DNA of 64,000 nt from NCBI GenBank assembly GCA_019828595.1, contig JAHQRK010000001.1, positions 4,960,001-5,024,000 on the forward strand, given 5' to 3'. This stretch comes from Aphanomyces cochlioides (lineage: Eukaryota > Oomycota > Saprolegniomycetes > Saprolegniales > Verrucalvaceae). The position numbers were made by a program, and so were the translations under genes. Shown here one piece after another: positions 10,882 through 21,829 of this stretch (the first letter of the stretch is position 1; each line of letters starts with the position of its first letter). The notes below the pieces were generated by a model. The model ran no database searches, was not told where the DNA came from, and saw only the letters and a program-made list of their open reading frames with translations.

Positions 10882-12237
10882 ATGTCCAACGCCAACAGCT
10901 GTTCCGAGCTCCGTGAGACCAACACTCACGGAGTCACCATCATTCCAGGTATTGTATCACCTCACCCACTTTCGTCGTCCAATCAGGATGGCGGAAGTGG
11001 TGTGAGTAATGTCTCTACACCTAACCCTAGGGCCGAAGTGGAGGTCGAGTTCGACCCCAACAGCGTCTCTGGAGACCAATCTGCGTCTCGCTCCCCCAGC
11101 GCTTCACCTGGTGCTCCACTCGCCGGAGTTCCAGGGGGGGTCAACCTCAGTGGGTCAGTGGTTGACCCCCAGACCACTGTCGTTAACTTGTCTAGCGAAG
11201 CCCTCACTCAGGAGGGCGAACCACTGGGGCCTTGTGCCTGTGGTGGCTGCTTCCCTGGACTCCAATTGGAGTCGATCCCCAGTGAAGGCGGCGAGAAAAC
11301 GGGGTCCATGCCAGCCCTAGAGGCTACGAGGGCCCCCCCTATGGGCACACCCTGCGGTTCTGTCTACTTCCCCCCAGGGGCCTCTTCGGAGGGGCGGGGG
11401 CGGTATCCCGATTTGGGTTCTCGCCGGAGCAATGGTGTACCCCAGTCACCGTGCTGCGGGGATGGCATGGATTCCCCTTCTACCCCTGTCACTGGGGGTC
11501 TGGCCCCGGCCTTTCTCGTGACCAATGGGACTGAGCCAGCAGCCACCAACCGCGTCGCCCCCTGTGCTGAGCCTCCTAGAACGGGAGAGGAAGAAGAAAA
11601 ATCTCAAGAGGACGTGGATATGGTCTCTGGAGACGCCGAGGGGAAGGATTCTACTGAATCCGAGGCCTTAACCGACGAGGGAAATACTCAAATTCACTCT
11701 GAGGTTGATGGGTCAGGCGACATTAACGGCCAAGCGAAGTCGTGTGATACTCCTGGAGAAGTTATTCAAGAGGAACAATCGACAAACAATGACAATGAAC
11801 AGTCAAATCAAGACATTGTCGACAAATCCGTTGCTCAAGGAAATGGCGCTGTTGATCCTCCTACCGCGGCAGACAAAATACAAGGCGATCAAGAGCAACA
11901 AAACGCTGAAAAGGCCAATCCATGGACGCAAAAGACTCCCGGCAAGGATTCAGCTTCGTCCAAGAAAGATTCCAAGCAAGGCAATGCCCCCAAAGGCGCG
12001 AAACATCGCAACACTGGTGCTCATGCTATTGCCGATGACGATATTGCGCGATGCGAGGCCATGGCGGACGCATTCTACAAAGACTCTGGTGACATGGACG
12101 CCTTCATTGAAAACATTTTGCTCACCCCCCAGTCCCAAGTGTACGAGCTCACAGTCAAGTTGGGCGAAGGCTACAAGGACTGGTCCGAAAAAGTCATCTG
12201 CGATCAATTTGTCAAGGAAAATCCTGGTTCGTTATGG
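10882..12237 (+). pseudogene. ORF1 N-terminal part, split by R6 (R5)
   Basis: Residues 1-452 of ORF1 in an uninterrupted frame: Gly/Pro/Ser-rich N-terminus with CACGGC, acidic region, and the start of the central domain ending at GSLW. It is cut by R6; the frame then meets a stop inside the R6 3' end. The rest of the gene, also uninterrupted, is at 19622-21319, so R5 ORF1 was open before R6 arrived. Confidence 0.9.
12223..12237 (+). repeat. Target-site duplication of R6, left copy
   Basis: CCTGGTTCGTTATGG, 15 bp, repeated at 19622-19636 (one more T on the left could be shared with the element's first base). Nick TTATGG|GGCTCC, identical to the R4 insertion site in R3. Confidence 0.94.
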
Positions 12238-12383
12238 TTAAATGAGTTGTATTAACCTTATTTTTGAGCAAAGGCCCTAATGACTTACTAATTTGCCTCG
12301 TACTGTATAAATAGAACTTGGAAAACAGAATATGGCAAAGTGGTCATTGAACAGGAGATGAAGTGAGTGAGCCGTTAGCTCAC
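12238..12383 (-). promoter_or_regulatory. R6 3' UTR with terminal hairpin
   Basis: 146 nt. The stop-codon stem-loop keeps its 9-bp stem, with loop TAACG instead of TGACG. The terminal inverted repeat GGTTAA-N10-TTAACC is at 12236-12257, with the outer two pairs contributed by R5. Confidence 0.68.
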
Positions 12384-15300
12384 TCATGAAACGACGCTGT
12401 CAGGAATGGCGTGTTGACGTAACCAGGGGTCCGAAGATAGATGCTTGAGCACATTGAATACCTTGGTGTATCCCTTCTTGAGAGGGAGATCAACCAGGAG
12501 CTGTTGTAGATGTAGCTTGATCAAAGAGGCAGCATGAATGGCAACTTCCATCGGACTCTTCGCTGTGAGGTCGGGTCGAAAGGTGCGATCGGCACGTTGG
12601 AGCCATATTTGATAATACACGCAGGCTCGGACAATCGGCCAGATCTTCAGATAGCCACGGATGTAGTATCCATCGGACGGCTTGGGCGTCTCGTAGAACA
12701 TTTCCAGACACGTGGACGGAAAGGAACACTCGAGCAGTCGCTGGATCGCCTTGAAGAAATACCAAACAGATTGACCATATCCACAAGAGAACAGGAAATG
12801 CTCGTACGTCTCATTGACACGACAGAAGACACACGTCGGCTTGGGGTCTTGGTACTGAAACAGATATTGCATGGCGTTGGCGCGGAGAAGGGTCTTGAAA
12901 ATGAACTCTCCATATCGAGGGAGAATGTGGTCGGGTTGGAGGAAGGCGGCAAGTTGGGTAAGGCGCTTGGGGTCTTCGTAAAAGTTGGATGGCAGGTTGA
13001 GATGCTTGGTAGGAAGAATGGACGAGCTGACAGCTGGAGAAGCTCTGATCTTAGCCGATTTCGAAGTCGCAAACGCCAACAAGATCGGACTCGAGTCAGG
13101 GTGAATCATCCAGTGCCATTCCATCCATTCAGAGCTTGGCGTCGGCAAGTGGAACACGGGAGCATCCTCTTCAGAAACAATCTCAAACAATCGTGATAAC
13201 TTGGTCACCAAGATTGAGATCCATTGTTTCGTTGGAGGGACAAAATTGGCTTGGCGGCAGGCACGGTTGATTTTGTCGAACAAGATCGAAGCTGGCCAAA
13301 CTCGCTGACACGGAGTCAACAAATGCGACAACTTCGTGATGTGAAGCGACGCCAATACATTGGCTTGGTCTTGCGTCGATGTAGAGCACTGATCGTATAG
13401 GTCTTCGAGTCCAGGCAGATACGAGTTGTGCCAAAGGGGAACATCCAAAGATGAGATGTGATTTGGACAGCCGTACGGAGTCCAGCGGGATTCAAACCAG
13501 CTACTCAATAAGGCTTTCCACATTGGAGTGATATTGGGATTCTTGTACAGTTGTCTGATGAATGCAGAAGAGCCATTTGCCAAGAGGAGATCGGGGGGAA
13601 CCCCATGGATGAAAAGCCTTCTCGAGGAGAGTATAGCCCGGCGTAATCCAGGCGGACATGGCAGACTTGCGGGGTGGGGTGGTGATGGCTTGAATGCATC
13701 TGATCATGACAGAGCGGTTGTGTTGTTGCCATAAAGCAAGTGCATGGTGCAGGCCTAAGCCACCGGACTTCTTCGGCATGAATAGGATCTCCTTTTTGAT
13801 CAAACGGAGGCCATGGACAGAGGAGGATGGGTTGATTTCTTCACCATGCATAAATTGAAGCATGGCCTTGTCGATCTTTTTGGCCAGGTCTTTGTCGGCA
13901 GGGACAAAAGCCAGTTGGTACCATAACACAGGCAGACATATGCTGTGCAGGATAGTGACTTTTCCGGCCATGGTTCGAGCCTTGTAGAGCCACAAAGACA
14001 AGCGAGCCACAAACTTCTCAAACACGTAATTGAAACGTGCCAATGGAGAAAGATTGGGCGCAACCAAGATACCAAGAGCCTTCACGGGACTGTCGGAAGT
14101 AACTTGTAGTGAGGCAAGGTTCCCATTCAACTGGCTGTAGGTCAGAATTTGGGTCTTGTCTACGTTGAGTCGGAAACCAGACTTGTCGCAAAAGGTTTGA
14201 ACCAATGCAAGCTGCCGGTGGAGGCACGTCTCATTTGCCGCATAGAGTTGCGAGTCGTCGGCAAAGTAACTCCCAGTGTGGTAGCGATCCCCACACTTGA
14301 TGCCATAGTTGGAGTGTTGCCGTAGGAGTTGGCACATCGGTTCCAAAGCGATCACAAACAGAAGTGGCGACAGTGGATCACCTTGCAACACACCGCGTGA
14401 GATGTGAACTGGCTTGGACAAGAAGCCGTTCACCAAGATGCGAGACTTGCGGCCCGAGTACAGTACGCGAACCATGTCAACAAAGGTTTCGGGAAAGCCA
14501 TAGTGACGGAGGACGCGGAGCAAGTACGCGTGGTCCACGCGATCAAAAGCTTTCTCAAAGTCAAGCAGTGCCACCATCGAGGACGGACTGTGTAGTTTGA
14601 TGTGGTGCAGCATGTCATCCAGTCGTGCAATATTGGTTTGGATATTGCTTCGACGGATAAAGCCTTGCTGGTCCGGGTGGATGATGTGTCGAATGTGGCG
14701 CTGGAGTCGATAAGCCAGAATACTCGTCAGGATTTTCACATCCGTGTTGAGTAGGCTAATGGGCCGATAGTTCTTGGCCTGTGACTTGGGGCCTTTCTTG
14801 TGCAGCAACACCAGCGTACTGACAAGTTGCATGGGAGTCAAGCGAGGGTGAGAATGGAGCTGGTGTGTGAATAGCAGCTCCAATACCAACGACCACTTGT
14901 GAGGTGCAAGTTTGAGGACTTCGAATGGCAGAGCGTTGGGACCTGGCGCTGAGTTCGAACTGCTGTGTCGAATAGCATGATAGAACTCGTTGGCGCGCAA
15001 GGGAGCCGACAGCTCTTTCTGGGCTTGCTCTGGCAGTTGCTTGTGTCGAGTCAATGGGGTCAGAAATGACGACACTTCGTCTCCAGATCGCTGCACCTCG
15101 GGAGCTGCAAACAAGTCCTTGTAGTAGTCGACCAGGACGTCAGACATGCCTTGTTGATTGGAGACAACATTTCCATTGACATCCACCAACTCTTTGAAGA
15201 CTGTCTTCTTCAAGGGGGTAGGGACAGGGGACATGAAGTGGAACTTGGACGAGCGCTCTGCTTTGTACAAGTGAAGTTGGAACGCCTGGTCTTGACGAAA

Positions 15301-16437
15301 CTGCTTGTCTCGATCTTGCAGCTCGTGAATTTGCTTTTGAAGGTCTCGCACTCGATCCACCAGCACTGAATCTTGACGCATGTTGGGGACTTGCAAAAGC
15401 GAAGCGATCTCCACAGCTAACTTCTTCAACGGCAGACGTTGTTTCTCCAATCGTTGAGAATGGAATTCTTTGAGTTGGGAGCGGATATCATTGACCAGCA
15501 TGTCGTAGGCCTTGGAGATATTGTGGAATGTTGGAGACTTGTCCAAAAATCGATCCAGACATCCATGAACAATCTCGGCCGCTCGTGGTAGACGAAGTAG
15601 CCAAGTTGGAGCTTTCCATGATCCAGAGCCATGGCGCAATGTTTGACGCTTTGTGATGATACGACAAGCCACGTGGTCAGCCTGTGGAACGTGTGGCATG
15701 TGCGTCGCCTTCCAATGACGAAGACCCGCCAAGGTGGACGAACAAAAGATGTAGTCAAGTCGGTTGGTGAGTGTGGGACTTGTGAAGGCTCGTGCCACGG
15801 GGTTTTGACGGCGAAACAGATCCACCAGAGACAAACTGTGCATCCATTGTTCCAGTTGAAGGGTGCCGGCCATGGTGGAGGTACTGGGTCTCAACGAATC
15901 CAAATCTTTGTTGAGAGTGCAGTTGAAATCTCCTCCAACAATGTGGAGCGCATGTGGAGGAAAGTCGCGTGGCAATTCTTCGAAGTAACTTGCTCGTTCT
16001 TGGAAGGCTGCCGGCGCATAGATATTGTGGAGAACGACTGTCAGTGGACCCAGAGTACATCGCACTTGTAGATAACGACCACGAAGCACTGGGTTGTCAT
16101 GAGGGACTTGAGTGGCGTTCTTCAAAGGAGAGTGAGGATGTATCAACGTAGCCAGACCTCCAGTGGCTGGCGACGTGGATACTTCAGGGTAAATAGGCTC
16201 TTCAAAGAACAAAGAGCCTTCGTGGTTTGTGATGCGTTGCCAATGGAACGCAACACGGTCGTGGAGACTTGGCGTGCGGAAACGGGTTTCTTGGATAAAG
16301 GAAACGTCGTGAACACTTGATAGTTTGTCGAGGATGTACCGATGACTGTTGGAGAAGCCATTGGTGTTGAGGGAGATGATTTGTGGGTCCCAGTCCACGA
16401 GTTCAGTTGGGACATCGGAGAAGTTGTTGTCAATCAT
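12384..16437 (-). pseudogene. ORF2 with 2-nt frameshift (R6)
   Basis: All of ORF2 is present, but GATCTCGG of the other copies is GATCGG at 13591-13592, a TC deletion in a TCTC run. This shifts the frame near residue 949, after the RT domain and before the CCHC finger. Endonuclease and RT motifs upstream are intact, so a product lacking the finger could be made. A sequencing error cannot be excluded, as the change is in a short repeat. Confidence 0.9.
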
Positions 16438-16515
16438 CACGAGTACAGATGAAAATGAGTAGAATGGAGGGGTCAGAGGGGAGGTTGAAATGGATTGAAG
16501 CAGGGGATAGAAGCC

Positions 16516-19500
16516 TTAGAGTTGATCGTCCTCCAAATCGAGGGGATCAATTTCGTCGGCGTTCATGGAGTGGTGAGCTTTGCTGCAGAGCTCGTCGATG
16601 TGGTAATTGTTGGTGATGCTTTTGAGCATCGAGATGGCCGACAAGACGGGAGCCGGCAAAGTGAACTTCTCGAGATTGTCGCTGAAGTTTTCGATCAAAG
16701 CAAACAGCGACCAGTCCGTCAAGCAGTTGGTGTCAAACAATCTTGTTGCTTCTTGGTTCAATAGAACAGTCAGTGCCTCCGAGTTTGTGTAGAGGTCTGG
16801 GGCCCGATTTGAGAGGAATAAGTCAATCGTAGCAAGTGCAAAGAGGATGCGCTTGATCTCTGGTATGTCCGTGGTCAATTCTTCCAAGATTTCTGACGGG
16901 TGAATCTTGTATTGAGCCATGAAGTTGACGTGATGTTTGTAGTTGTGAGGCTTGCCTTGAGCTTTTAACAAAGCCATCTTGCGCTCAATAGTCTTGGTTG
17001 CAACAAGTGACTGAAACAAACTGAGGTCTTCATCTTGTGCGTACATAGCATGTGCAACGAGCTGAGGATCATCTCGCAAAATGCGTTGACATTCGGTGAT
17101 ACTGCCTTCGACTTTCTTGTCTCGAATGATCTTCTTCGCCAATTCGAGGTGGGCTGCAGCAGACTTGTTAAGTCGTTGTTTCTTCGCTTTGCCTTTGGTC
17201 TTTTTCGGGCGTGGCGCACTTGAATCTTCCAATACAATTCGAGGCACTGCAAAGTCTTCAAACGAGAGTTCCACGTCGTCTTCTTCGAGGATATGAAAAC
17301 GGTTGGATGTCGGCAGGGGATCCAAACGTGGGGACGAAGGCAAAGTACGTTTTGGAGCTGGTCCAGACCGGTAGCCCGTTACCAATTGAAGGTCCAGCGA
17401 GTTCTTGGGCTGCTCACTTGGTGGTGCAAGAGCAAGAGCGGGCGATTCGTTGGTAGACATTTCCACATCTTCTTGTTGTTTGTCTTGTCCATTGTTGTTA
17501 GGGGGATCGCTGTCACCAGACATATCGACATCAGAGCCATGAGAAGGAGCTGTTGGCTGTGGTTGTTCATCTTGACCATCTTCAGATGCCTCAGTTGAGT
17601 CGGCCTTGCCTTCCGCATTTGTTCCAGGGTCTTGATCATGATCGTCTCCATCATGTTCAGGTTCTTTTTCTCCTGACGGAGGAGATTTTGCCGCTGCCTT
17701 GGCCGCTTTTGCCTTCGCTTTTTCAGCCTTGGCCTCTGCACGTCGTGAAACAATCGACGGAGGCAATGTCTTGTTCAGAGCAGCGATCTTGTGCTGAAAC
17801 ACGACGACAAAAGGCTGACCCGACGGATCCGTAATGGTGATTTCGCGTAGTGCGTCGCCGGATTTTGGCACCAGCACTGCAGGAGGCGCAGACGACTTGA
17901 AAATGACTCTCAAATGCGGCGACTTGATGTTCTGACCAGCAGTAGGGTTGAATGCTGCTATCACTGACTTGGTCAATGCAGCCATTTTCTTGACAATTGC
18001 CTTGGCCATCGAAGGGTGACTGACCTTGTTGAACGTAACGTAGTAGTTGTTGCCATAACGCGAGTATTTGGGAACCAGGAAGTCTTTGCCACCAAGTCGA
18101 AACGTTGTGCCTCCCATTTCCACGCACGTAGACAAGTTGTAACTTGAGATCACAATGGTCTGTGGGTTCTTCTTGTGGATCAAAATGTTCGGAAATTTGG
18201 AGCCCCATAACGAACCAGGATTTTCCTTGACAAATTGATCGCAGATGACTTTTTCGGACCAGTCCTTGTAGGCTTCGCCCAACTTGACTGTGAGCTCGTA
18301 CACTTGGGACTGGGGGGTGAGCAAAATATTTTCAATGAAGGCGTCCATGTCACCAGAGTCTTTGTAGAATGCGTCCGCCATGGCCTCGCATCGCGCAATA
18401 TCGTCATCGGCAATAGCATGAGCACCAGTGTTGCGATGTTTCGCGCCTTTGGGGGCATTGCCTTGCTTGGAATCTTTCTTGGACGAAGCTGAATCCTTGC
18501 CGGGAGTCTTTTGCGTCCATGGATTGGCCTTTTCAGCGTTTTGTTGCTCTTGATCGCCTTGTATTTTGTCTGCCGCGGTAGGAGGATCAACAGCGCCATT
18601 TCCTTGAGCAACGGATTTGTCGACAATGTCTTGATTTGACTGGTCATTGTCATTGTTTGTCGATTGTTCCTCTTGAATAACTTCTCCAGGAGTATCACAC
18701 GACTTCGCTTGGCCGTTAATGTCGCCTGACCCATCAACCTCCGAGTGAATTTGAGTATTTCCCTCGTCGGTTAAGGCCTCGGTTTCAGTAGAATCCTTCC
18801 CCTCGGCGTCTCCAGAGACCATATCCACGTCCTCTTGAGATTTTTCTTCTTCCTCTCCCGTTCTAGGAGGCTCAGCACAGGGGGCGACGCGGTTGGTGGC
18901 TGCTGGCTCAGTCCCATTGGTCACGAGAAAGGCCGGGGCCAGACCCCCAGTGACAGGGGTAGAAGGGGAATCCATGCCATCCCCGCAGCACGGTGACTGG
19001 GGTACACCATTGCTCCGGCGAGAACCCAAATCGGGATACCGCCCCCGCCCCTCCGAAGAGGCCCCTGGGGGGAAGTAGACAGAACCGCAGGGTGTGCCCA
19101 TAGGGGGGGCCCTCGTAGCCTCTAGGGCTGGCATGGACCCCGTTTTCTCGCCGCCTTCACTGGGGATCGACTCCAATTGGAGTCCAGGGAAGCAGCCACC
19201 ACAGGCACAAGGCCCCAGTGGTTCGCCCTCCTGAGTGAGGGCTTCGCTAGACAAGTTAACGACAGTGGTCTGGGGGTCAACCACTGACCCACTGAGGTTG
19301 ACCCCCCCTGGAACTCCGGCGAGTGGAGCACCAGGTGAAGCGCTGGGGGAGCGAGACGCAGATTGGTCTCCAGAGACGCTGTTGGGGTCGAACTCGACCT
19401 CCACTTCGGCCCTAGGGTTAGGTGTAGAGACATTACTCACACCACTTCCGCCATCCTGATTGGACGACGAAAGTGGGTGAGGTGATACAATACCTGGAAT

Positions 19501-19560
19501 GATGGTGACTCCGTGAGTGTTGGTCTCACGGAGCTCGGAACAGCTGTTGGCGTTGGACAT
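16516..19560 (-). CDS. ORF1 protein, intact with 2-aa insertion (R6)
   Basis: Open 1014-aa ORF1 from ATG 19560. It differs from the 1012-aa type by a 6-bp duplication near 17424-17435 that turns SPALAPP into SPALALAPP, and by Pro to Phe in ATRLPDTN near the C-terminus (two adjacent base changes). Domain order is as in the R9 copy. It has the EPEHDG..GKADSTEASEDG linker haplotype. The leader upstream is in frame and open to the element's 5' end. Confidence 0.92.
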   Translation of the reverse strand: MSNANSCSELRETNTHGVTIIPGIVSPHPLSSSNQDGGSGVSNVSTPNPRAEVEVEFDPNSVSGDQSASRSPSASPGAPLAGVPGGVNLSGSVVDPQTTVVNLSSEALTQEGEPLGPCACGGCFPGLQLESIPSEGGEKTGSMPALEATRAPPMGTPCGSVYFPPGASSEGRGRYPDLGSRRSNGVPQSPCCGDGMDSPSTPVTGGLAPAFLVTNGTEPAATNRVAPCAEPPRTGEEEEKSQEDVDMVSGDAEGKDSTETEALTDEGNTQIHSEVDGSGDINGQAKSCDTPGEVIQEEQSTNNDNDQSNQDIVDKSVAQGNGAVDPPTAADKIQGDQEQQNAEKANPWTQKTPGKDSASSKKDSKQGNAPKGAKHRNTGAHAIADDDIARCEAMADAFYKDSGDMDAFIENILLTPQSQVYELTVKLGEAYKDWSEKVICDQFVKENPGSLWGSKFPNILIHKKNPQTIVISSYNLSTCVEMGGTTFRLGGKDFLVPKYSRYGNNYYVTFNKVSHPSMAKAIVKKMAALTKSVIAAFNPTAGQNIKSPHLRVIFKSSAPPAVLVPKSGDALREITITDPSGQPFVVVFQHKIAALNKTLPPSIVSRRAEAKAEKAKAKAAKAAAKSPPSGEKEPEHDGDDHDQDPGTNAEGKADSTEASEDGQDEQPQPTAPSHGSDVDMSGDSDPPNNNGQDKQQEDVEMSTNESPALALAPPSEQPKNSLDLQLVTGYRSGPAPKRTLPSSPRLDPLPTSNRFHILEEDDVELSFEDFAVPRIVLEDSSAPRPKKTKGKAKKQRLNKSAAAHLELAKKIIRDKKVEGSITECQRILRDDPQLVAHAMYAQDEDLSLFQSLVATKTIERKMALLKAQGKPHNYKHHVNFMAQYKIHPSEILEELTTDIPEIKRILFALATIDLFLSNRAPDLYTNSEALTVLLNQEATRLFDTNCLTDWSLFALIENFSDNLEKFTLPAPVLSAISMLKSITNNYHIDELCSKAHHSMNADEIDPLDLEDDQL

Positions 19561-19621
19561 TTTGAGCGCGGCGGCACTTGATAACTTCTTGACTTGAGGG
19601 GTACGAGGCAAATTCGGAAGT

Positions 19622-19636
19622 CCTGGTTCGTTATGG
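19622..19636 (+). repeat. Target-site duplication of R6, right copy
   Basis: CCTGGTTCGTTATGG, matches 12223-12237 exactly. Confidence 0.94.
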
Positions 19637-21319
19637 GGCTCCAAATTTCCGAACATTTTGATCCACAAGAAGAACCCACAGACCATTGTGATCTCAAGTT
19701 ACAACTTGTCTACGTGCGTGGAAATGGGAGGCACAACGTTTCGACTTGGTGGCAAAGATTTCCTGGTTCCCAAGTACTCGCGTTATGGCAACAACTACTA
19801 CGTTACGTTCAACAAGGTCAGTCACCCTTCGATGGCCAAGGCGATTGTCAAGAAAATGGCTGCATTGACCAAGTCAGTGATAGCAGCATTCAACCCTACT
19901 GCTGGTCAGAACATCAAGTCGCCGCATTTGAGAGTCATTTTCAAGTCGCCTGCGCCTCCAGCAGTGTTGGTGCCAAAATCCGGCGACACACTACGCGAAA
20001 TCACCATTACGGATCCGTCGGGTCAGCCTTTTGTCGTCGTGTTTCAGCACAAGATCGCTGCTCTGAACAAGACATTGCCTCCGTCGATTGTTTCACGACG
20101 TGCAGAGGCCAAGGCTGAAAAAGCGAAGGCAAAAGCGGCCAAGGCAGCGGCAAAATCTCCTCCGTCAGGAGAAAAAGAACCTGAACCTGATGGAGACGAT
20201 CATGATCAAGACCTTGGAACAAATGCGGAAGGCGAGGCCGACTCAACTGAGGCATCTGGAGATCGTCAAGATGAACAACCACAGCCAACAGCTCCTTCTC
20301 ATGGCTCTGATGTCGATATGTCTGGTGACAGCGATCCCCCTAACAACAATGGACAAGACAAACAACAAGAAGATGTGGAAATGTCTACCAACGAATCGCC
20401 CGCTCTTGCTCCACCAAGTGAGCAGCCCAAGAACTCGCTGGACCTTCAATTGGTAACGGGCTACCGGTCTGGACCAGCTCCAAAACGTACTTTGCCTTCG
20501 TCCCCACGTTTGGATCCCCTGCCGACATCCAACCGTTTTCATATCCTCGAAGAAGACGACGTGGAACTCTCGTTTGAAGACTTTGCAGTGCCTCGAATTG
20601 TATTGGAAGATTCAAGTGCGCCACGCCCGAAAAAGACCAAAGGCAAAGCGAAGAAACAACGACTTAACAAGTCTGCTGCAGCCCACCTCGAATTGGCGAA
20701 GAAGATCATTCGAGACAAGAAAGTCGAAGGCAGTATCACCGAATGTCAACGCATTTTGCGAGATGATCCTCAGCTCGTTGCACATGCTATGTACGCACAA
20801 GATGAAGACCTCAGTTTGTTTCAGTCACTTGTTGCAACCAAGACTATTGAGCGCAAGATGGCTTTGTTAAAAGCTCAAGGCAAGCCTCACAACTACAAAC
20901 ATCACGTCAACTTCATGGCTCAATACAAGATTCACCCGTCAGAAATCTTGGAAGAATTGACCACGGACATACCAGAGATCAAGCGCATCCTCTTTGCACT
21001 TGCTACGATTGACTTATTCCTCTCAAATCGGGCCCCAGACCTCTACACAAACTCGGAGGCACTGACTGTTCTATTGAACCAAGAAGCAACAAGATTGCCT
21101 GACACCAACTGCTTGACGGACTGGTCGCTGTTTGCTTTGATCGAAAACTTCAGCGACAATCTCGAGAAGTTCACTTTGCCGGCTCCCGTCTTGTCGGCCA
21201 TCTCGATGCTCAAAAGCATCACCAACAATTACCACATCGACGAGCTCTGCAGCAAAGCTCACCACTCCATGAACGCCGACGAAATTGATCCCCTCGATTT
21301 GGAGGACGATCAACTCTAA
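19622..21319 (+). pseudogene. ORF1 C-terminal part (R5)
   Basis: ORF1 from about residue 448 to the TAA at 21317-21319, with no frameshift or stop. Together with 10882-12237 it would give an uninterrupted protein. It carries the GDR linker haplotype and an Ala to Thr change in SGDALREI. The first in-frame ATG is 19658, but that is an internal codon. Confidence 0.9.
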
Positions 21320-21397
21320 GGCTTCTATCCCCTGCTTCAATCCATTTCAACCTCCCCTCTGACCCCTCCATTCTACTCATTTTCATCTGTACTCGTG

Positions 21398-21683
21398 ATG
21401 AGTGACAACAACTTCTCCGATGTCCCAACTGAACTCGTGGACTGGGACCCACAAATCATCTCCCTCAACACCAATGGCTTCTCCAACAGTCATCGGTACA
21501 TCCTCGACAAACTATCAAGTGTTCACGACGTTTCCTTTATCCAAGAAACCCGTTTCCGCACGCCAAGTCTCCACGACCGTGTTGCGTTCCATTGGCAACG
21601 CATCACAAACCACGAAGGCTCTTTGTTCTTTGAAGAGCCTATTTACCCTGAAGTATCCACGTCGCCAGCCACTGGAGGTCTGG
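21398..21683 (+). pseudogene. ORF2 N-terminal fragment (R5)
   Basis: First 95 residues of ORF2 (Met-Ser-Asp start type), including the endonuclease NTNG and QETRF motifs, cut by R7 after ATGGL. The gene resumes at 42234. Confidence 0.88.
21669..21683 (+). repeat. Target-site duplication of R7, left copy
   Basis: CCACTGGAGGTCTGG, 15 bp, repeated at 42234-42248. Nick GGTCTGG|CTACG. Confidence 0.94.
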
Positions 21684-21829
21684 TTAAATGAGTTGTATTA
21701 ACCTTATTTTTGAGCAAAGGCCCTAATGACTTACTAATTTGCCTCGTACTGTATAAATAGAACTTGGAAAACAGAATATGGCAAAGTGGTCATTGAACAG
21801 GAGATGAAGTGAGTGAGCCGTCAGCTCAC
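21684..21829 (-). promoter_or_regulatory. R7 3' UTR with terminal hairpin
   Basis: 146 nt with the full 9-bp stop-codon stem and the terminal inverted repeat at 21682-21703. The antisense TATAAATAG and the 14-nt motif shared with the element 5' end are both present. Confidence 0.68.

Larger units (their letters stand above)
10821..12237 (+). mobile_element. R5 segment a: LINE 5' part
   Basis: Begins with the intact element 5' end and covers the leader and ORF1 to residue about 452, where full-length R6 is inserted. It continues at 19622-21683 and 42234-44735 and then fuses with R10. R5 lies in the same orientation as its host R4, with 15-bp duplications at 10806-10820 and 52117-52131. Confidence 0.93.
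12238..19621 (-). mobile_element. R6: full-length LINE inserted antisense in R5
   Basis: Uninterrupted 7384-bp copy, from the 3' end (TTAAATGAG on the plus strand) to the intact 5' end (19621), flanked by 15-bp duplications CCTGGTTCGTTATGG. R5 segments on both sides join exactly at this sequence. ORF1 is open; ORF2 has a 2-nt deletion. Confidence 0.96.
19622..21683 (+). mobile_element. R5 segment b: LINE middle part
   Basis: Continuation of R5 after R6: the rest of ORF1, the spacer and the first 95 codons of ORF2, up to the R7 insertion. It starts with the second copy of the R6 duplication (19622-19636) and ends with the first copy of the R7 duplication (21669-21683). Confidence 0.93.

Noticed and set aside
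9227..11005. Fused 592-aa frame running from R4 ORF1 across 10820
   Set aside because: It starts internally after the TAG at 9220 and passes into the R5 leader in a non-ORF1 frame; a junction artefact.
7740..19640. Large inverted segmental duplication (the junction at 7760 is the reverse complement of that at 19621)
   Set aside because: Both junctions are explained by two independent insertions at the same ORF1 target site, each with its own pair of target duplications, and the inserted elements differ in diagnostic variants.
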